The notes under the pieces were generated by a model, which searched no databases, had not been told where the DNA came from, and saw only the letters and a list, made by a program, of their open reading frames with translations. Positions 7,984 through 15,625 of a stretch of 32,676 bases of DNA are shown here, piece by piece. This DNA comes from an uncultured Oscillospiraceae bacterium (GTDB taxonomy: Bacteria > Bacillota > Clostridia > Oscillospirales > Oscillospiraceae). The stretch covers positions 1 through 32,676 of the forward strand of contig CAKUNY010000003.1 in assembly GCA_934668605.1 (NCBI GenBank). The letters are read 5' to 3'. Made by a program: the position numbers and the translations under genes. Positions within the stretch are counted from its first letter, which is position 1. The number at the start of each line of letters is the position of its first letter.

Positions 7984-8004
7984 GTTATCGTTCTGCACGA
8001 TAAC
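7984..8004. promoter_or_regulatory. LysR-type operator in the divergent gap
   Basis: Perfect inverted repeat GTTATCGT (7984-7991) and ACGATAAC (7997-8004) around a 5-base centre. Its core is ATCG-N7-CGAT, containing the T-N11-A geometry of LysR recognition sites. Its centre lies about 65 bp before the predicted start of the plus-strand transcript, the usual place for a LysR activator. Confidence 0.6.
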
Positions 8005-8022
8005 GACCACCCGTTTTTCTGA

Positions 8023-8052
8023 TTGGCCATTTTGGAAATTGCCTGATATACT
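8023..8052 (+). promoter_or_regulatory. Promoter of the ATC-hydrolase operon
   Basis: TTGGCC (8023-8028) and TATACT (8047-8052) with an 18-base spacer. The -35 is weak and the -10 good, as expected for an activated promoter. Confidence 0.5.
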
Positions 8053-8126
8053 TCATACATACTCCATACAGTATATTCTACCCCTATTCACGGACAATTT
8101 CAACAACCAGTTTACGGAGGTCTTAT

Positions 8127-9047
8127 ATGGGACAGATGGATCGTCTAAAACCAATGAGTCGGCTGGAGGAGATCAAACTTGATAGTCTTCAGGACAGCTG
8201 GGTCATTATGTTTACATTCCTTGGAAAAGCCCTTTTGGAAGAGGGCGGTTTTCAGGGCGAGGTCGCACTTCGCGAAGGCGTGCGCCGTTTTGGAAGAGAC
8301 AGGGGCTTGACAAATCAGAAGCGTTTGCTGGACAATAATATCAAGATCAATCTGGCAACGCTTTTCTGTGAGGGTCGTGACCGTCCAGGGGAGTCTCGCT
8401 TCACCGCATATTATACCTATGAGGATGAGGAAGAATATTCCGTCTGCACGCATATCTGTTCTTTTGCGGACGTATGGAAGAAGTACAATGCCAAGCACAT
8501 TGGCCGAATTTACTGTGAAGAATTTCATATTGCCTGCTATGAGGCCTTCGGCTTCGGTGTGACAAAGGTAAATCTGGCCAGAAGCCTGACGCAGGACGGC
8601 GACGACCGCTGTATTTTCAATCATACCCTCCGGCCTGAGAACATGACGGAAGAGCAGCGCCGGCTCTGCTTCGCCAAATATGATCCCGATTATGTCCATC
8701 CGGATAAGGAAATGCCAAAGCCGCAGGGCAAGAGCGGCTTTAATATGATGTGGATCAAGATGTACTATCACATTCTTTCCTGCGCAGTAGAGGAGATGGG
8801 CGATCTTGGCCGCACAATTGTAGGCAACGGACTCCGCGTTACAGCACACGAACAGGCGCTTGCTTTTCTGGAAGAGGCAGAAGCAACGGAACGCGCTGTG
8901 AACCGGCAATATCTTGTCGACCATCTTCCGCTGGATCTCGACATCGACCACGAGCCGCTATGGGAAGAATATGACCAGTATGGTGCGCGGGAGCTGCTCA
9001 GAGAGTGTTTTTATAAACCGTTACTCAAGGAGGTAAACGTAGAATGA
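8127..9047 (+). CDS. L-2-amino-thiazoline-4-carboxylate hydrolase family protein (long paralog)
   Basis: A soluble protein of 306 residues that I assign to the ATC-hydrolase family, whose founder opens the thiazoline ring of L-ATC to carbamoyl-cysteine on the way to cysteine. Supporting features are an N-terminal helical part (about 20-60, EVALREGVRRFGRDRG), Cys107 and Cys111 in CTHICSFADVWKK, GRIYCEEFH (126-134) and the family-like block GDDRCIFNHTLRP (158-170). A C-terminal helical stretch (about 205-250, MMWIKMYYHILSCAVEEMG) looks like a degenerate copy of the N-terminal one. The start has GGAGG eight bases upstream. Its stop overlaps the start of the next, paralogous gene by four bases. 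The substrate is not proven; the family is broad. Confidence 0.72.
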   Translation: MGQMDRLKPMSRLEEIKLDSLQDSWVIMFTFLGKALLEEGGFQGEVALREGVRRFGRDRGLTNQKRLLDNNIKINLATLFCEGRDRPGESRFTAYYTYEDEEEYSVCTHICSFADVWKKYNAKHIGRIYCEEFHIACYEAFGFGVTKVNLARSLTQDGDDRCIFNHTLRPENMTEEQRRLCFAKYDPDYVHPDKEMPKPQGKSGFNMMWIKMYYHILSCAVEEMGDLGRTIVGNGLRVTAHEQALAFLEEAEATERAVNRQYLVDHLPLDLDIDHEPLWEEYDQYGARELLRECFYKPLLKEVNVE

Positions 9048-9766
9048 AGCATCTTGTTTTACCGTGCAATAACCGCCTTCAGGATCAATGGTCGGCTCTC
9101 TATCTCAAACTGGCCTGTACGCTGATCGACACCTATGGTCTGGATGGAAAGGCCATTGTCCGTGAGGGCGTTCGCCAGTATGCATACCGTGCAGCGGAAT
9201 GCCGGCGGCAGGAACTTCTTGCAGCAGGCTGCAAAACCAACCTGGAGACGTTTTTTTCCAACGGCTTTGGTCTTCCCTGCGGCGAGCGCACGGTCAAAGA
9301 GTGGATTCGCCATACAGAGCAGGAACTTTTTGTGACTGTCTGTGCCTGTCCCTATGCGCAGGCCTGGGAAGCGCGGCAGGAAGTCGGCCGCATGTTCTGC
9401 GAAGAATATTATCCCGCGCTTGTCCATGCCGGGACGAATGAAAAGGCGCAGATCAATCTCGGCTACACGATGCTCAACGGCCGCGACAACACCTGCCGTC
9501 TTTCCATCTATCTGCGCCCTGCCAACGTCCCCGCTTCCCAGCGCGCACAGTGTTTCCCCGCGTTCGACCTCACCAGCTCCGATCCGAATCCCGTTCCGGC
9601 ATATTCCCCGGACTTTGAAGCGCAGAAACGCTGGCTGTACGAAAGCTTCTTTTCGGCGGCGCAGGATCGGGGCGGCGATGCCTGCACGGCAGCCGTGCGG
9701 TCGGCCGCAAAGGAATACGCCGCAGAAAACGAGGATGCCGGATTTCTGGCAGTGATGGAGGAATGA
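9044..9766 (+). CDS. L-2-amino-thiazoline-4-carboxylate hydrolase family protein (short paralog)
   Basis: A protein of 240 residues, clearly related to its upstream neighbour. AIVREGVRQYAYRAAE matches the helical N-terminus, CACPYAQAWEA (100-110) the first Cys region, VGRMFCEEYYPAL (114-126) the YCEEFH region, and GRDNTCRLSIYLRPANV (146-162) the third block. It lacks part of the long paralog's C-terminal extension but keeps a short helical tail. The ATG overlaps the previous stop by four bases and AAGGAGG lies just before it, so the two proteins are made together and may form a heteromeric enzyme (inference). One copy could be catalytic and the other structural; both keep the central Cys residues, so this cannot be decided here. 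Confidence 0.7.
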   Translation: MKHLVLPCNNRLQDQWSALYLKLACTLIDTYGLDGKAIVREGVRQYAYRAAECRRQELLAAGCKTNLETFFSNGFGLPCGERTVKEWIRHTEQELFVTVCACPYAQAWEARQEVGRMFCEEYYPALVHAGTNEKAQINLGYTMLNGRDNTCRLSIYLRPANVPASQRAQCFPAFDLTSSDPNPVPAYSPDFEAQKRWLYESFFSAAQDRGGDACTAAVRSAAKEYAAENEDAGFLAVMEE

Positions 9767-9770
9767 TCCC

Positions 9771-10481
9771 ATGCGTCCTCTGATTGCGACGACCGGCGCG
9801 CACATCTACACGCCGGAAGGCCATATGCAGAATCTGCTCTGGCAGGTTTACATGGATGGAATCTATGACAATGGCGGACTGCCGCTTTTGGTGACGGACG
9901 CCGGTCAAACCGCTGCTGCGCAGCTTGCGCGGCAAATGGACGGGCTCTTTATCACCGGAGGCATGGACGTCTCTCCATGCTGTTATGCATCGGAATGTTC
10001 TCGGCTGTGCGGCTCCACGGATCCAAAGCGGGACAATCTGGAGATTACGCTCATCCGCGCGTTTATAGAGCAAAAAAAACCGATCCTCGGGATTTGTCGT
10101 GGGTTTCAGATGCTGAATGTTTTTTTCGGCGGAACGCTGTATCAGGATATCAAGGATGAAACCGGCTTTGAGCACCCCTACGATTCCGTTCATACCGTTA
10201 CCGCAGAGCATGGCTCGCTGTTTGAACAGCTTTTTGGCAAAAGCTTCACAGTAAACAGCCTGCATCATCAGGCGGTCAAAATGCTCGGCCGGGATTTGAT
10301 CCCGCTTGCCTATGCTGATAACGCTCCGCTCGTCGAGGCATACTGCCATAAGACACTGCCCATCATCGCCGTGCAGTGGCACCCCGAGCGCATGACAGGT
10401 GTGCAGCGCATGTCTCCCGATGGCCCAGACATGCACCCCTTCCTGGAACATTTTATCTCTATGTGCAAAAAACAGATGTGA
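9771..10481 (+). CDS. Class-I glutamine-amidotransferase-like hydrolase, peptidase C26 (PuuD type)
   Basis: A cytoplasmic hydrolase of 236 residues with the GATase-1 fold used by gamma-glutamyl hydrolases such as PuuD. The nucleophile elbow is GICRGFQMLN with Cys109. The His/Glu pair sits in VQWHPE (His204, Glu206). FITGGMDVSP (60-69) and the DPKRDNLE region before the nucleophile are typical of the C26 gamma-glutamyl hydrolases. It would cleave a gamma-glutamyl amide. It starts five bases after the previous gene and shares its operon, so the operon substrate may be a gamma-glutamyl conjugate (inference). No synthetase partner is present, which argues for hydrolysis rather than ammonia transfer. 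Confidence 0.85.
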   Translation: MRPLIATTGAHIYTPEGHMQNLLWQVYMDGIYDNGGLPLLVTDAGQTAAAQLARQMDGLFITGGMDVSPCCYASECSRLCGSTDPKRDNLEITLIRAFIEQKKPILGICRGFQMLNVFFGGTLYQDIKDETGFEHPYDSVHTVTAEHGSLFEQLFGKSFTVNSLHHQAVKMLGRDLIPLAYADNAPLVEAYCHKTLPIIAVQWHPERMTGVQRMSPDGPDMHPFLEHFISMCKKQM

Positions 10482-10512
10482 CGACACAGGCAGGAAAGGA
10501 GAATTTTCCACA

Positions 10513-11715
10513 ATGGATTACGTTACCCGTGCAAAAGAGCTTCAGGCGGAAATGATCGATATTCGCCGCCGTCTCCACCAAAACGCCGAGATTGGCTTTG
10601 ATCTGCCGAACACGGTGTCTCTTGTCATGAACAAGCTGCGGGAATATGGCTACAAACCGGAGCAGATCTGTGAGGGCGGCGTCGTTGCCAGTGTTGGCTC
10701 TGCTGGGAAAACAGTGCTTCTTCGGGCGGATATGGATGCGCTTCCGATGCAGGAGGAAAGCGGGCTTCCGTTTGCATGCACGACTGCTCCGCATGCGCAC
10801 ACCTGTGGGCATGACCTTCATACCGCAGCGCTTCTCGGAACGGCCAAAATGCTCAAAGAATCAGAGTCCGCGCTTGCTGGTACGGTAAAGCTTGTATTTC
10901 AGCCCGCCGAGGAAATTCTGCGCGGTGCGGAGCGCATGGTTCAAAGCGGCGTGCTGGAAAACCCTAACGTAGATATTGCGTTTGCGGCTCATGTAACGCC
11001 CCGTTATGCCACCGGCCAGATCGCGCTGCGTTCGGGTGTCGCGATGGCCGCCTGCTACGGGTTCCGGATTCACATCAAAGGCTACTCCGCACACGGCTGC
11101 TACCCTGAACAGAGCATTTCACCCATCAACATTGCCGCGCACATTTATCTCGCGCTGCAGGAACTGATTGCCCGCGAAGCGGATCCGACCAAAACCGCCG
11201 TGTTGACGGTCGGCAGTCTCCATTCCGGCAATATGCCTAATACCATCCCCGGCGAGGCTGTTATGGAGGGCACGCTGCGCACATTCGACCAGACTTTGAT
11301 CGACTTTCTCATTCAGCGCATGAACCAGGTCGTAGAAAAAACCGCAGAGGTGTTCCGCGGCGAAGCGCATATCGAAGTTCTCTGGAATGTCCCTGTCGTA
11401 TACAATGATCCTGCACTGGCAGAAGATGTCTGCCGTTATTATTCCGGCGCTTTTCATATGCAGGCAAAGGAAGACGCTCTCATTGCCGGCTCAGAAGACT
11501 TTGCGTTCATCAGCCAAAAGGTTCCGGCCGTCGATCTGTATATCGGCGCCACGCAGGAAGACAAACTGACTTCCTTTTACCCTGCACACCATCCGAAAAT
11601 CGTGTTTGATGAAGGCGTTCTGCCATACAGCGCAGCGCTCAACGCCGAGGTCGCAGTAAGATGGCTGCAAGAACACCAATATTCGTCGCTGCACAGCAGC
11701 TCCCGCAAAACCTGA
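10513..11715 (+). CDS. M20-family amidohydrolase (M20D, aminoacylase/IAA-amino-acid-hydrolase-like)
   Basis: A 400-residue zinc-type amidohydrolase that removes an acyl-like group from an amino acid or splits a small peptide. The start at 10513 (MDYVTRAKELQAEMIDIRRR) follows AAAGGAG; an in-frame Met at 10399 lies inside the preceding gene. Metal-site landmarks are RADMDALP (71-78), HTCGHDLHTA (96-105; Cys98, His100), QPAEE (130-134) and AAH (158-160). The dimerisation-domain motif is GYSAHG. M20 relatives include N-carbamoyl-L-cysteine amidohydrolase, which acts right after ATC hydrolase, though this protein looks more like the M20D branch than the carbamoylase branch. It is the last gene of the operon, followed by a strong terminator. 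Confidence 0.88.
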   Translation: MDYVTRAKELQAEMIDIRRRLHQNAEIGFDLPNTVSLVMNKLREYGYKPEQICEGGVVASVGSAGKTVLLRADMDALPMQEESGLPFACTTAPHAHTCGHDLHTAALLGTAKMLKESESALAGTVKLVFQPAEEILRGAERMVQSGVLENPNVDIAFAAHVTPRYATGQIALRSGVAMAACYGFRIHIKGYSAHGCYPEQSISPINIAAHIYLALQELIAREADPTKTAVLTVGSLHSGNMPNTIPGEAVMEGTLRTFDQTLIDFLIQRMNQVVEKTAEVFRGEAHIEVLWNVPVVYNDPALAEDVCRYYSGAFHMQAKEDALIAGSEDFAFISQKVPAVDLYIGATQEDKLTSFYPAHHPKIVFDEGVLPYSAALNAEVAVRWLQEHQYSSLHSSSRKT

Positions 11716-11740
11716 CACGAATGTTTTGTACACATACTGA

Positions 11741-11772
11741 AAGCAGGCCGGAGGATATCCTCCGGCCTGCTT
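11741..11772. terminator. Bidirectional terminator between converging genes
   Basis: A perfect 32-base palindrome with 16-base arms (11741-11756 and 11757-11772, core AGGCCGGAGGAT) lies between the M20 gene and the DUF362 gene, which converge here. T-rich sequence follows on the plus strand (CTTCTTATTTTA), while the minus-strand side has only scattered T residues. Confidence 0.85.
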
Positions 11773-11776
11773 CTTC

Positions 11777-12889
11777 TTATTTTACGGTAATGAGCGTGTA
11801 ATTGTCCGTGCCGAGGCCGATCTTCTTGCCGTGCTCGATGGCCGCCTGCCAGCAGGTGTTCGGGTGCATGGCGTGGATATGGTCGTGGTCGTGGGGGTCG
11901 CCGTGGTCGGAGAGCTCGCTGCCCGGGAGCACCGGCTGACGGTTGACCGCCTCGATGCACGCAAGGTCGAGCGCGACGGGGTCAAACGAGGCGAACATGC
12001 CCACATCCGGCACCACCGGCACATCGTTTTCCGCGTGGCAGTCGCAGTTCGGGGAGATATCGCGCGCGATGGAGATATGGAAGCTGGGTCTTCCGTCGAC
12101 TACGGCCTTGGCGTATTCGGCGATCTTGTAGTTGAGCACCTCGACGATCTGGTTGAACTCCGGCATGATCGCGTCCTTGGGACAGATGGCGATGCACCGG
12201 CCGCAGCCAACGCACTTGTTGTGGTCGATCGTGCACTTTTTGTCTGTGATGATCGGCGCGCCGTGGGCGCAGATCTTCGCGCACTGGCCGCAGCCGACAC
12301 ACTTTTCCGTTTCGACCAGAGGCTTTCCCTGCGCATGCATTTCCATCTTGCCTGCGCGCGAGCCGCCGCCCATGCCGAGGTTCTTGAGCGCGCCGCCGAA
12401 GCCCGCCTGCTCGTGGCCCTTGAAGTGCGTGAGGGAAATGACGATGTCCGCGTCCATAAGGGCTCTGCCGATCTTCGCGTTTTTGACGTATTCGCCGCCG
12501 ACGACCGGAACCTCCACGTCATCGCCGCCGCGAAGACCGTCGGCAATGATCACGTGGCAGCCCGTCGAGAACGGGGAGAAGCCGTTCAAATACGCCGCGT
12601 CCATGTGCTCGAGCGCGTTTTTCCGGCTGCCGACATAGAGCGTGTTGCAGTCGGTCAAAAACGGACGGCCGCCTCTGGCCTTGATGAAATCCACGACGGT
12701 CTTTGCGTAGTTCGGGCGCAGATACGCGAGGTTTCCGACCTCGCCGAAATGCAGCTTGATGGCGACGATCTTGCCGTCAAAATCAATATCGCCCATCCCG
12801 GCGGCGAGCATCAGCTTCTCGAGCTTCTGCTGCTGGTTCACGCCCGGATGGCAGCGAAAATCTGTAAAGTATACCTTAGACTGTTCCAT
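11777..12889 (-). CDS. DUF362 iron-sulfur protein with two 4Fe-4S clusters
   Basis: A protein of 370 residues with a split DUF362 domain (about 1-190 and 260-370) interrupted by a ferredoxin-like insert. The insert carries two complete CxxCxxCxxxC motifs: Cys197/200/203/207 (CVGCGQCAKIC) and Cys226/229/232/236 (CVGCGRCIAIC). A Gly-rich LGMGGGSRAGKMEMH segment precedes them. Near the end is a striking His/Asp run, DHGDPHDHDHIHAMH (328-342), which could bind metal. The DUF362 function is not established; an electron-transfer or redox role is likely from the clusters. GAGGAGG precedes the ATG and a near-consensus promoter lies upstream, so it is probably transcribed on its own. There is no signal peptide. 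Confidence 0.88.
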   Translation of the reverse strand: MEQSKVYFTDFRCHPGVNQQQKLEKLMLAAGMGDIDFDGKIVAIKLHFGEVGNLAYLRPNYAKTVVDFIKARGGRPFLTDCNTLYVGSRKNALEHMDAAYLNGFSPFSTGCHVIIADGLRGGDDVEVPVVGGEYVKNAKIGRALMDADIVISLTHFKGHEQAGFGGALKNLGMGGGSRAGKMEMHAQGKPLVETEKCVGCGQCAKICAHGAPIITDKKCTIDHNKCVGCGRCIAICPKDAIMPEFNQIVEVLNYKIAEYAKAVVDGRPSFHISIARDISPNCDCHAENDVPVVPDVGMFASFDPVALDLACIEAVNRQPVLPGSELSDHGDPHDHDHIHAMHPNTCWQAAIEHGKKIGLGTDNYTLITVK

Positions 12890-12923
12890 GTGAGTGCCTC
12901 CTCATCATTTGTAATCAAGAAAA

Positions 12924-12951
12924 AGTATACTGTTTTTTCGGGATTTGTCAA
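12924..12951 (-). promoter_or_regulatory. Strong promoter of the DUF362 gene
   Basis: On the minus strand a perfect TTGACA (12946-12951) and TATACT (12924-12929) with a 16-base spacer. The -35 overlaps the stop codon of the upstream LysM/GH18 gene, so the DUF362 gene need not depend on read-through. Confidence 0.7.
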
Positions 12952-14234
12952 TCCGTTTGCCCGCGCAGGCGGAACTGCGCGTTGAGTAACGAAAAATTCG
13001 CCGCAAACGGGCGCATGAAGTTCCAGTAGCCGAGCCCCCTGAGGCCGTATTGCCGGACGAGATCGAATTTTGCGAGGCTCGAGCGCACGTCCTCAAACCA
13101 CACCTCGTGCACCGCGCCGTCCATGCCCGTGTAGGAAAACCACGGCGTCTGCGCCGCCTCGTCAAAGAGAATTTCGCTCCCTGTCTCAAACGCCAGCTGC
13201 GCCGCCGCCTCGTTTCCGAGCAAAACCGCCCGCGTCAGCCCTGCCTCATACGGAAGCGTCCAGTCGTACGCGTAGTTGGGAAAGCCCAGGAAAAGCTTTC
13301 CCGGCTCGATGCGCGAGACGGCGTAGCGCACCACGCGCTCTACCGCGTCAATGGGCGCAACCGCCATCGGAGGGCCGTAGGTGTAGCCCCATTCGTACGC
13401 CATTACCAAAATTTGGTCTACAGCGCGGCCGATGGCGGCGTAGTCGTGACCCTCGTAGAGAACGCCCGGCTGATCGTCGGACGTTTTGGGCGCGACCGCC
13501 GCCATAAGATAGCCGCCCGCCGTGTGGACAGCCTCCGCCAGGTCTTGCAAAAATGCCGCGTAGCTCGCGGCAAGCGTCCGTCCCAGAAACTCAAAATCCA
13601 CGTCCACACCCGCAAAGCCCTTTTCCCGCATGGTTCGGACGGTATTTCGGATGAGCGCCGCGCGCGATGCGTCATTTTCCAGCACCGCGCCCGCCCGCTG
13701 GGCAGAAAAGCTGCCTTGCTCCGTGAGCGTCGACAGATGCAGAAGCGTCTTTGCGCCAAATTCCCTTGCAAGGGCAAGAAGCGGCACGTCGTCCGGCTCC
13801 ACAAGCTCTCCCGCCTGCGTAAACCCGTAGGTAAACGGAACGAGCGTATCGGCGTAGGGGAGGATGCCGCGGAGCGTTTTTTCGTTCACCCACGGATACG
13901 CGTAGCCGAGAAGCGTCGTTTGCCCGGTGGGGCTGTCTTCGATTTTTGTCACGAGCACCTGCCCCGGATACAGCCGCTCCTGCGCCGATAACCCCGGGTT
14001 CAGACGGTAAAGTGCGTTCTGTGTCAGAGAAAACGCCTGCGAAATGGAAAAGACCGTGTCTCCGGGCTGTACAGTGTAGAGCTCCGCCGGCTTTAAAATT
14101 AAAATTGCCTGCCCGACGGACAGCCGGTAGGGCTCTGTGAGCCCGTTAAAGCGCGCGAGAAGACCCGGCGAAACGCCGTATTCCCGGCCAATTGACCAGA
14201 GCGTCTGCCCCGGACTTACCACATGGATCTGCAT
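12948..14234 (-). CDS. LysM plus glycoside hydrolase 18 protein (SleL/YaaH-like spore hydrolase)
   Basis: A 428-residue protein with two LysM peptidoglycan-binding repeats (about 3-46, VVSPGQTLWSIGREYGVSPG; and 52-96, TVQPGDTVFSISQAF) followed by a GH18 barrel (about 105-420). The catalytic motif GFAGVDVDFEFLG (206-218) gives the DxDxE pattern with Glu215 as the proton donor; MAYEWG and GYWNFMRPF are further barrel-strand landmarks. There is no signal peptide, as in SleL/YaaH, which is packed into spores and cuts cortex peptidoglycan during germination as an N-acetylglucosaminidase. This supports an endospore-forming host. The start has GAGGTGA upstream. The half-size transporter gene ends 52 bases upstream and could share its transcript. 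Confidence 0.88.
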   Translation of the reverse strand: MQIHVVSPGQTLWSIGREYGVSPGLLARFNGLTEPYRLSVGQAILILKPAELYTVQPGDTVFSISQAFSLTQNALYRLNPGLSAQERLYPGQVLVTKIEDSPTGQTTLLGYAYPWVNEKTLRGILPYADTLVPFTYGFTQAGELVEPDDVPLLALAREFGAKTLLHLSTLTEQGSFSAQRAGAVLENDASRAALIRNTVRTMREKGFAGVDVDFEFLGRTLAASYAAFLQDLAEAVHTAGGYLMAAVAPKTSDDQPGVLYEGHDYAAIGRAVDQILVMAYEWGYTYGPPMAVAPIDAVERVVRYAVSRIEPGKLFLGFPNYAYDWTLPYEAGLTRAVLLGNEAAAQLAFETGSEILFDEAAQTPWFSYTGMDGAVHEVWFEDVRSSLAKFDLVRQYGLRGLGYWNFMRPFAANFSLLNAQFRLRGQTD

Positions 14235-14286
14235 ACAATCACCTCACAGGATTCTATGCAGGCGTTATTCCCGGAAAAACCGCCCC

Positions 14287-14730
14287 TCAGATCTTCGCGC
14301 GAAAAAGCTCCATCACAAGCGTCCCGCCGAGAATCAGTCCCGCCCCCAGAAACTGCGCAGGCAGCAAGCGCTCACCGAGCAGCACCGCCGAAAATACCAG
14401 CGCGCTCAAGGGCTCCACATACCCCAGCACCGACACCTCGCGCACCGGAAGACGCGGGATCGACGAAAAATACAGATAGCTCCCCAGCCCCGTGCTGTAC
14501 ACGCCGGACAGGAGCACAAAAAGCACATCCTGCCGCTGCGCGCTCTGCCGCGTTTTTTGTCCAAGCAGAAGTGCCAGTGTCAGAACCAGCCAGCCGAAAA
14601 CGTTCGCAGCAGCACGATCTGCATGCTCGAAAGCTGCAAAAAGTGCGCCGCCCACGCCGTTCGTTCCGTACAGCAGCAGACTCACAAGATAGATCGTCTG
14701 TGTGCGCTGTGTTTTTCTTTTTTGCTCCAT
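14287..14730 (-). CDS. Half-size EamA/DMT-family transporter, possibly internally deleted
   Basis: A 147-residue membrane protein. The start at 14730 (MEQKRKTQRT) is chosen for GGGAGGA upstream; a longer frame starts at 14766. About five hydrophobic segments are visible (roughly 12-32, 42-57, 70-88, 95-115, 118-138). Normal drug/metabolite transporters of this family have ten, in two repeats. The beginning (IYLVSLLLYGTNGVGG) looks like TM1 of the first repeat, while the end (LGYVEPLSALVFSAVLLGE) looks like the last helices of the second. An in-frame deletion between the two related repeats would give this. It may be inactive, may dimerise like small multidrug transporters, or may be a genuine short form. 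The substrate is unknown. Confidence 0.6.
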   Translation of the reverse strand: MEQKRKTQRTQTIYLVSLLLYGTNGVGGALFAAFEHADRAAANVFGWLVLTLALLLGQKTRQSAQRQDVLFVLLSGVYSTGLGSYLYFSSIPRLPVREVSVLGYVEPLSALVFSAVLLGERLLPAQFLGAGLILGGTLVMELFRAKI

Positions 14731-14835
14731 GCCGCGTTCCTCCCGCTTTTTTGCTTTTCTCATCATAGCGCGCGCAGATCATTTCGCAAGCGCGGCTTTC
14801 TCATGCCATGCATGCGGTTTTTGCATAGATCCGCC

Positions 14836-14864
14836 TTGCGGGAGGGCGATCTTCGCGCTATACT
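14836..14864 (+). promoter_or_regulatory. Promoter of the Sfp-type transferase gene
   Basis: TTGCGG (14836-14841), 17-base spacer, TATACT (14859-14864), about 38 bases before the start codon. Confidence 0.6.
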
Positions 14865-14901
14865 GATAAAAAATAAGAATGCTGTTTGGAGGAGGGGTTT
14901 T

Positions 14902-15564
14902 ATGCAGGCGAAGCTGCCGCAGCTCTGGCTTTTTGATCTGCGTCCGCTGATGCAAAACAGCCGGTGGCGCATGCTTCTGCCGGAAATTCCGCCGGAGCGG
15001 CAAAGACGCGCGCTGGCCTGCCGCAGAGAAGCCGACGCAGCGAGGCTCGTGGGCGCTGGGTATCTTCTTCGGCAGGCGCTGTCATCGCTCGGTATTCCGG
15101 CCTCCCGGCAGATTTTTTGCGAAAACGAATGGGGAAAACCGTATCTGGTATCCAACGAGGTTGCGTTTTCCCTGACGCACGCGGGTCATTTTTCTGCCTG
15201 CGCGCTGGACGCATCGCCGGTCGGGGTCGATCTGGAAGCGCCGCGCATGACCTGGCAGGTTGCCGGGCGCTGCTTTCACCCGGAGGAGCTCTCTTTTGTG
15301 CAATCGCTGCCGGCGCCGGAGCAGCCCGACGCACTGCTTCGCCTCTGGACGGCCAAGGAGGCCTACACCAAGCAGCTCGGAAAGGGCTTGATCGTTCCGC
15401 TCGATTCTTTTTGCGTCGATCTCGCGGGCTCGTGTCCGGTTCTTCGGAAGGACGGCAGCGTCTTGCCCGAACGGCTGCATGAGTACCGGCTGGAAGATAT
15501 GCGTCTGTGCCTCTGCTCTTTTTCAGAGCGGCCGGAGATCACGCAATTTATCCCCAAACTATAA
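14902..15564 (+). CDS. 4'-phosphopantetheinyl transferase, Sfp type
   Basis: A 220-residue cytoplasmic enzyme that moves 4'-phosphopantetheine from CoA onto a conserved Ser of acyl- or peptidyl-carrier proteins. Family motifs are visible in order: VAFSLTHAGHFSACAL, GVDLEAPRM (magnesium-binding Asp/Glu), CFHPEELSFV and LWTAKEAYTKQLGKGL (the WxxKEAxxK signature). The start at 14902 follows GGAGGAGGGG and a promoter; the open frame reaches back to 14137 but that part is antisense to other genes. No polyketide or peptide synthetase is in the window, so its carrier protein is unknown; it could serve fatty-acid ACP. It is a single-gene transcript closed by a strong terminator. Confidence 0.88.
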   Translation: MQAKLPQLWLFDLRPLMQNSRWRMLLPEIPPERQRRALACRREADAARLVGAGYLLRQALSSLGIPASRQIFCENEWGKPYLVSNEVAFSLTHAGHFSACALDASPVGVDLEAPRMTWQVAGRCFHPEELSFVQSLPAPEQPDALLRLWTAKEAYTKQLGKGLIVPLDSFCVDLAGSCPVLRKDGSVLPERLHEYRLEDMRLCLCSFSERPEITQFIPKL

Positions 15565-15565
15565 A

Positions 15566-15601
15566 AACTGCCGCAAGTGCCTTGTATGGCCTGCGGCAGT
15601 T
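15566..15601 (+). terminator. Terminator after the Sfp-type gene
   Basis: AACTGCCGCA (15566-15575) pairs with TGCGGCAGTT (15592-15601), followed by TTTTTG on the plus strand. A-rich sequence upstream may let it work for the minus strand too. Confidence 0.85.
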
Positions 15602-15625
15602 TTTTGTAAATTTTCCCGTAAGGTT

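Noticed and set aside
11831..12985. 384-codon plus-strand open frame
   Set aside because: It is antisense to the DUF362 gene with its two ferredoxin motifs; the frame is open only because of high GC and codon bias.
14137..14901. Upstream extension of the Sfp-type gene
   Set aside because: The frame is open but antisense to the transporter and LysM/GH18 genes; the promoter and the ribosome site place the start at 14902.
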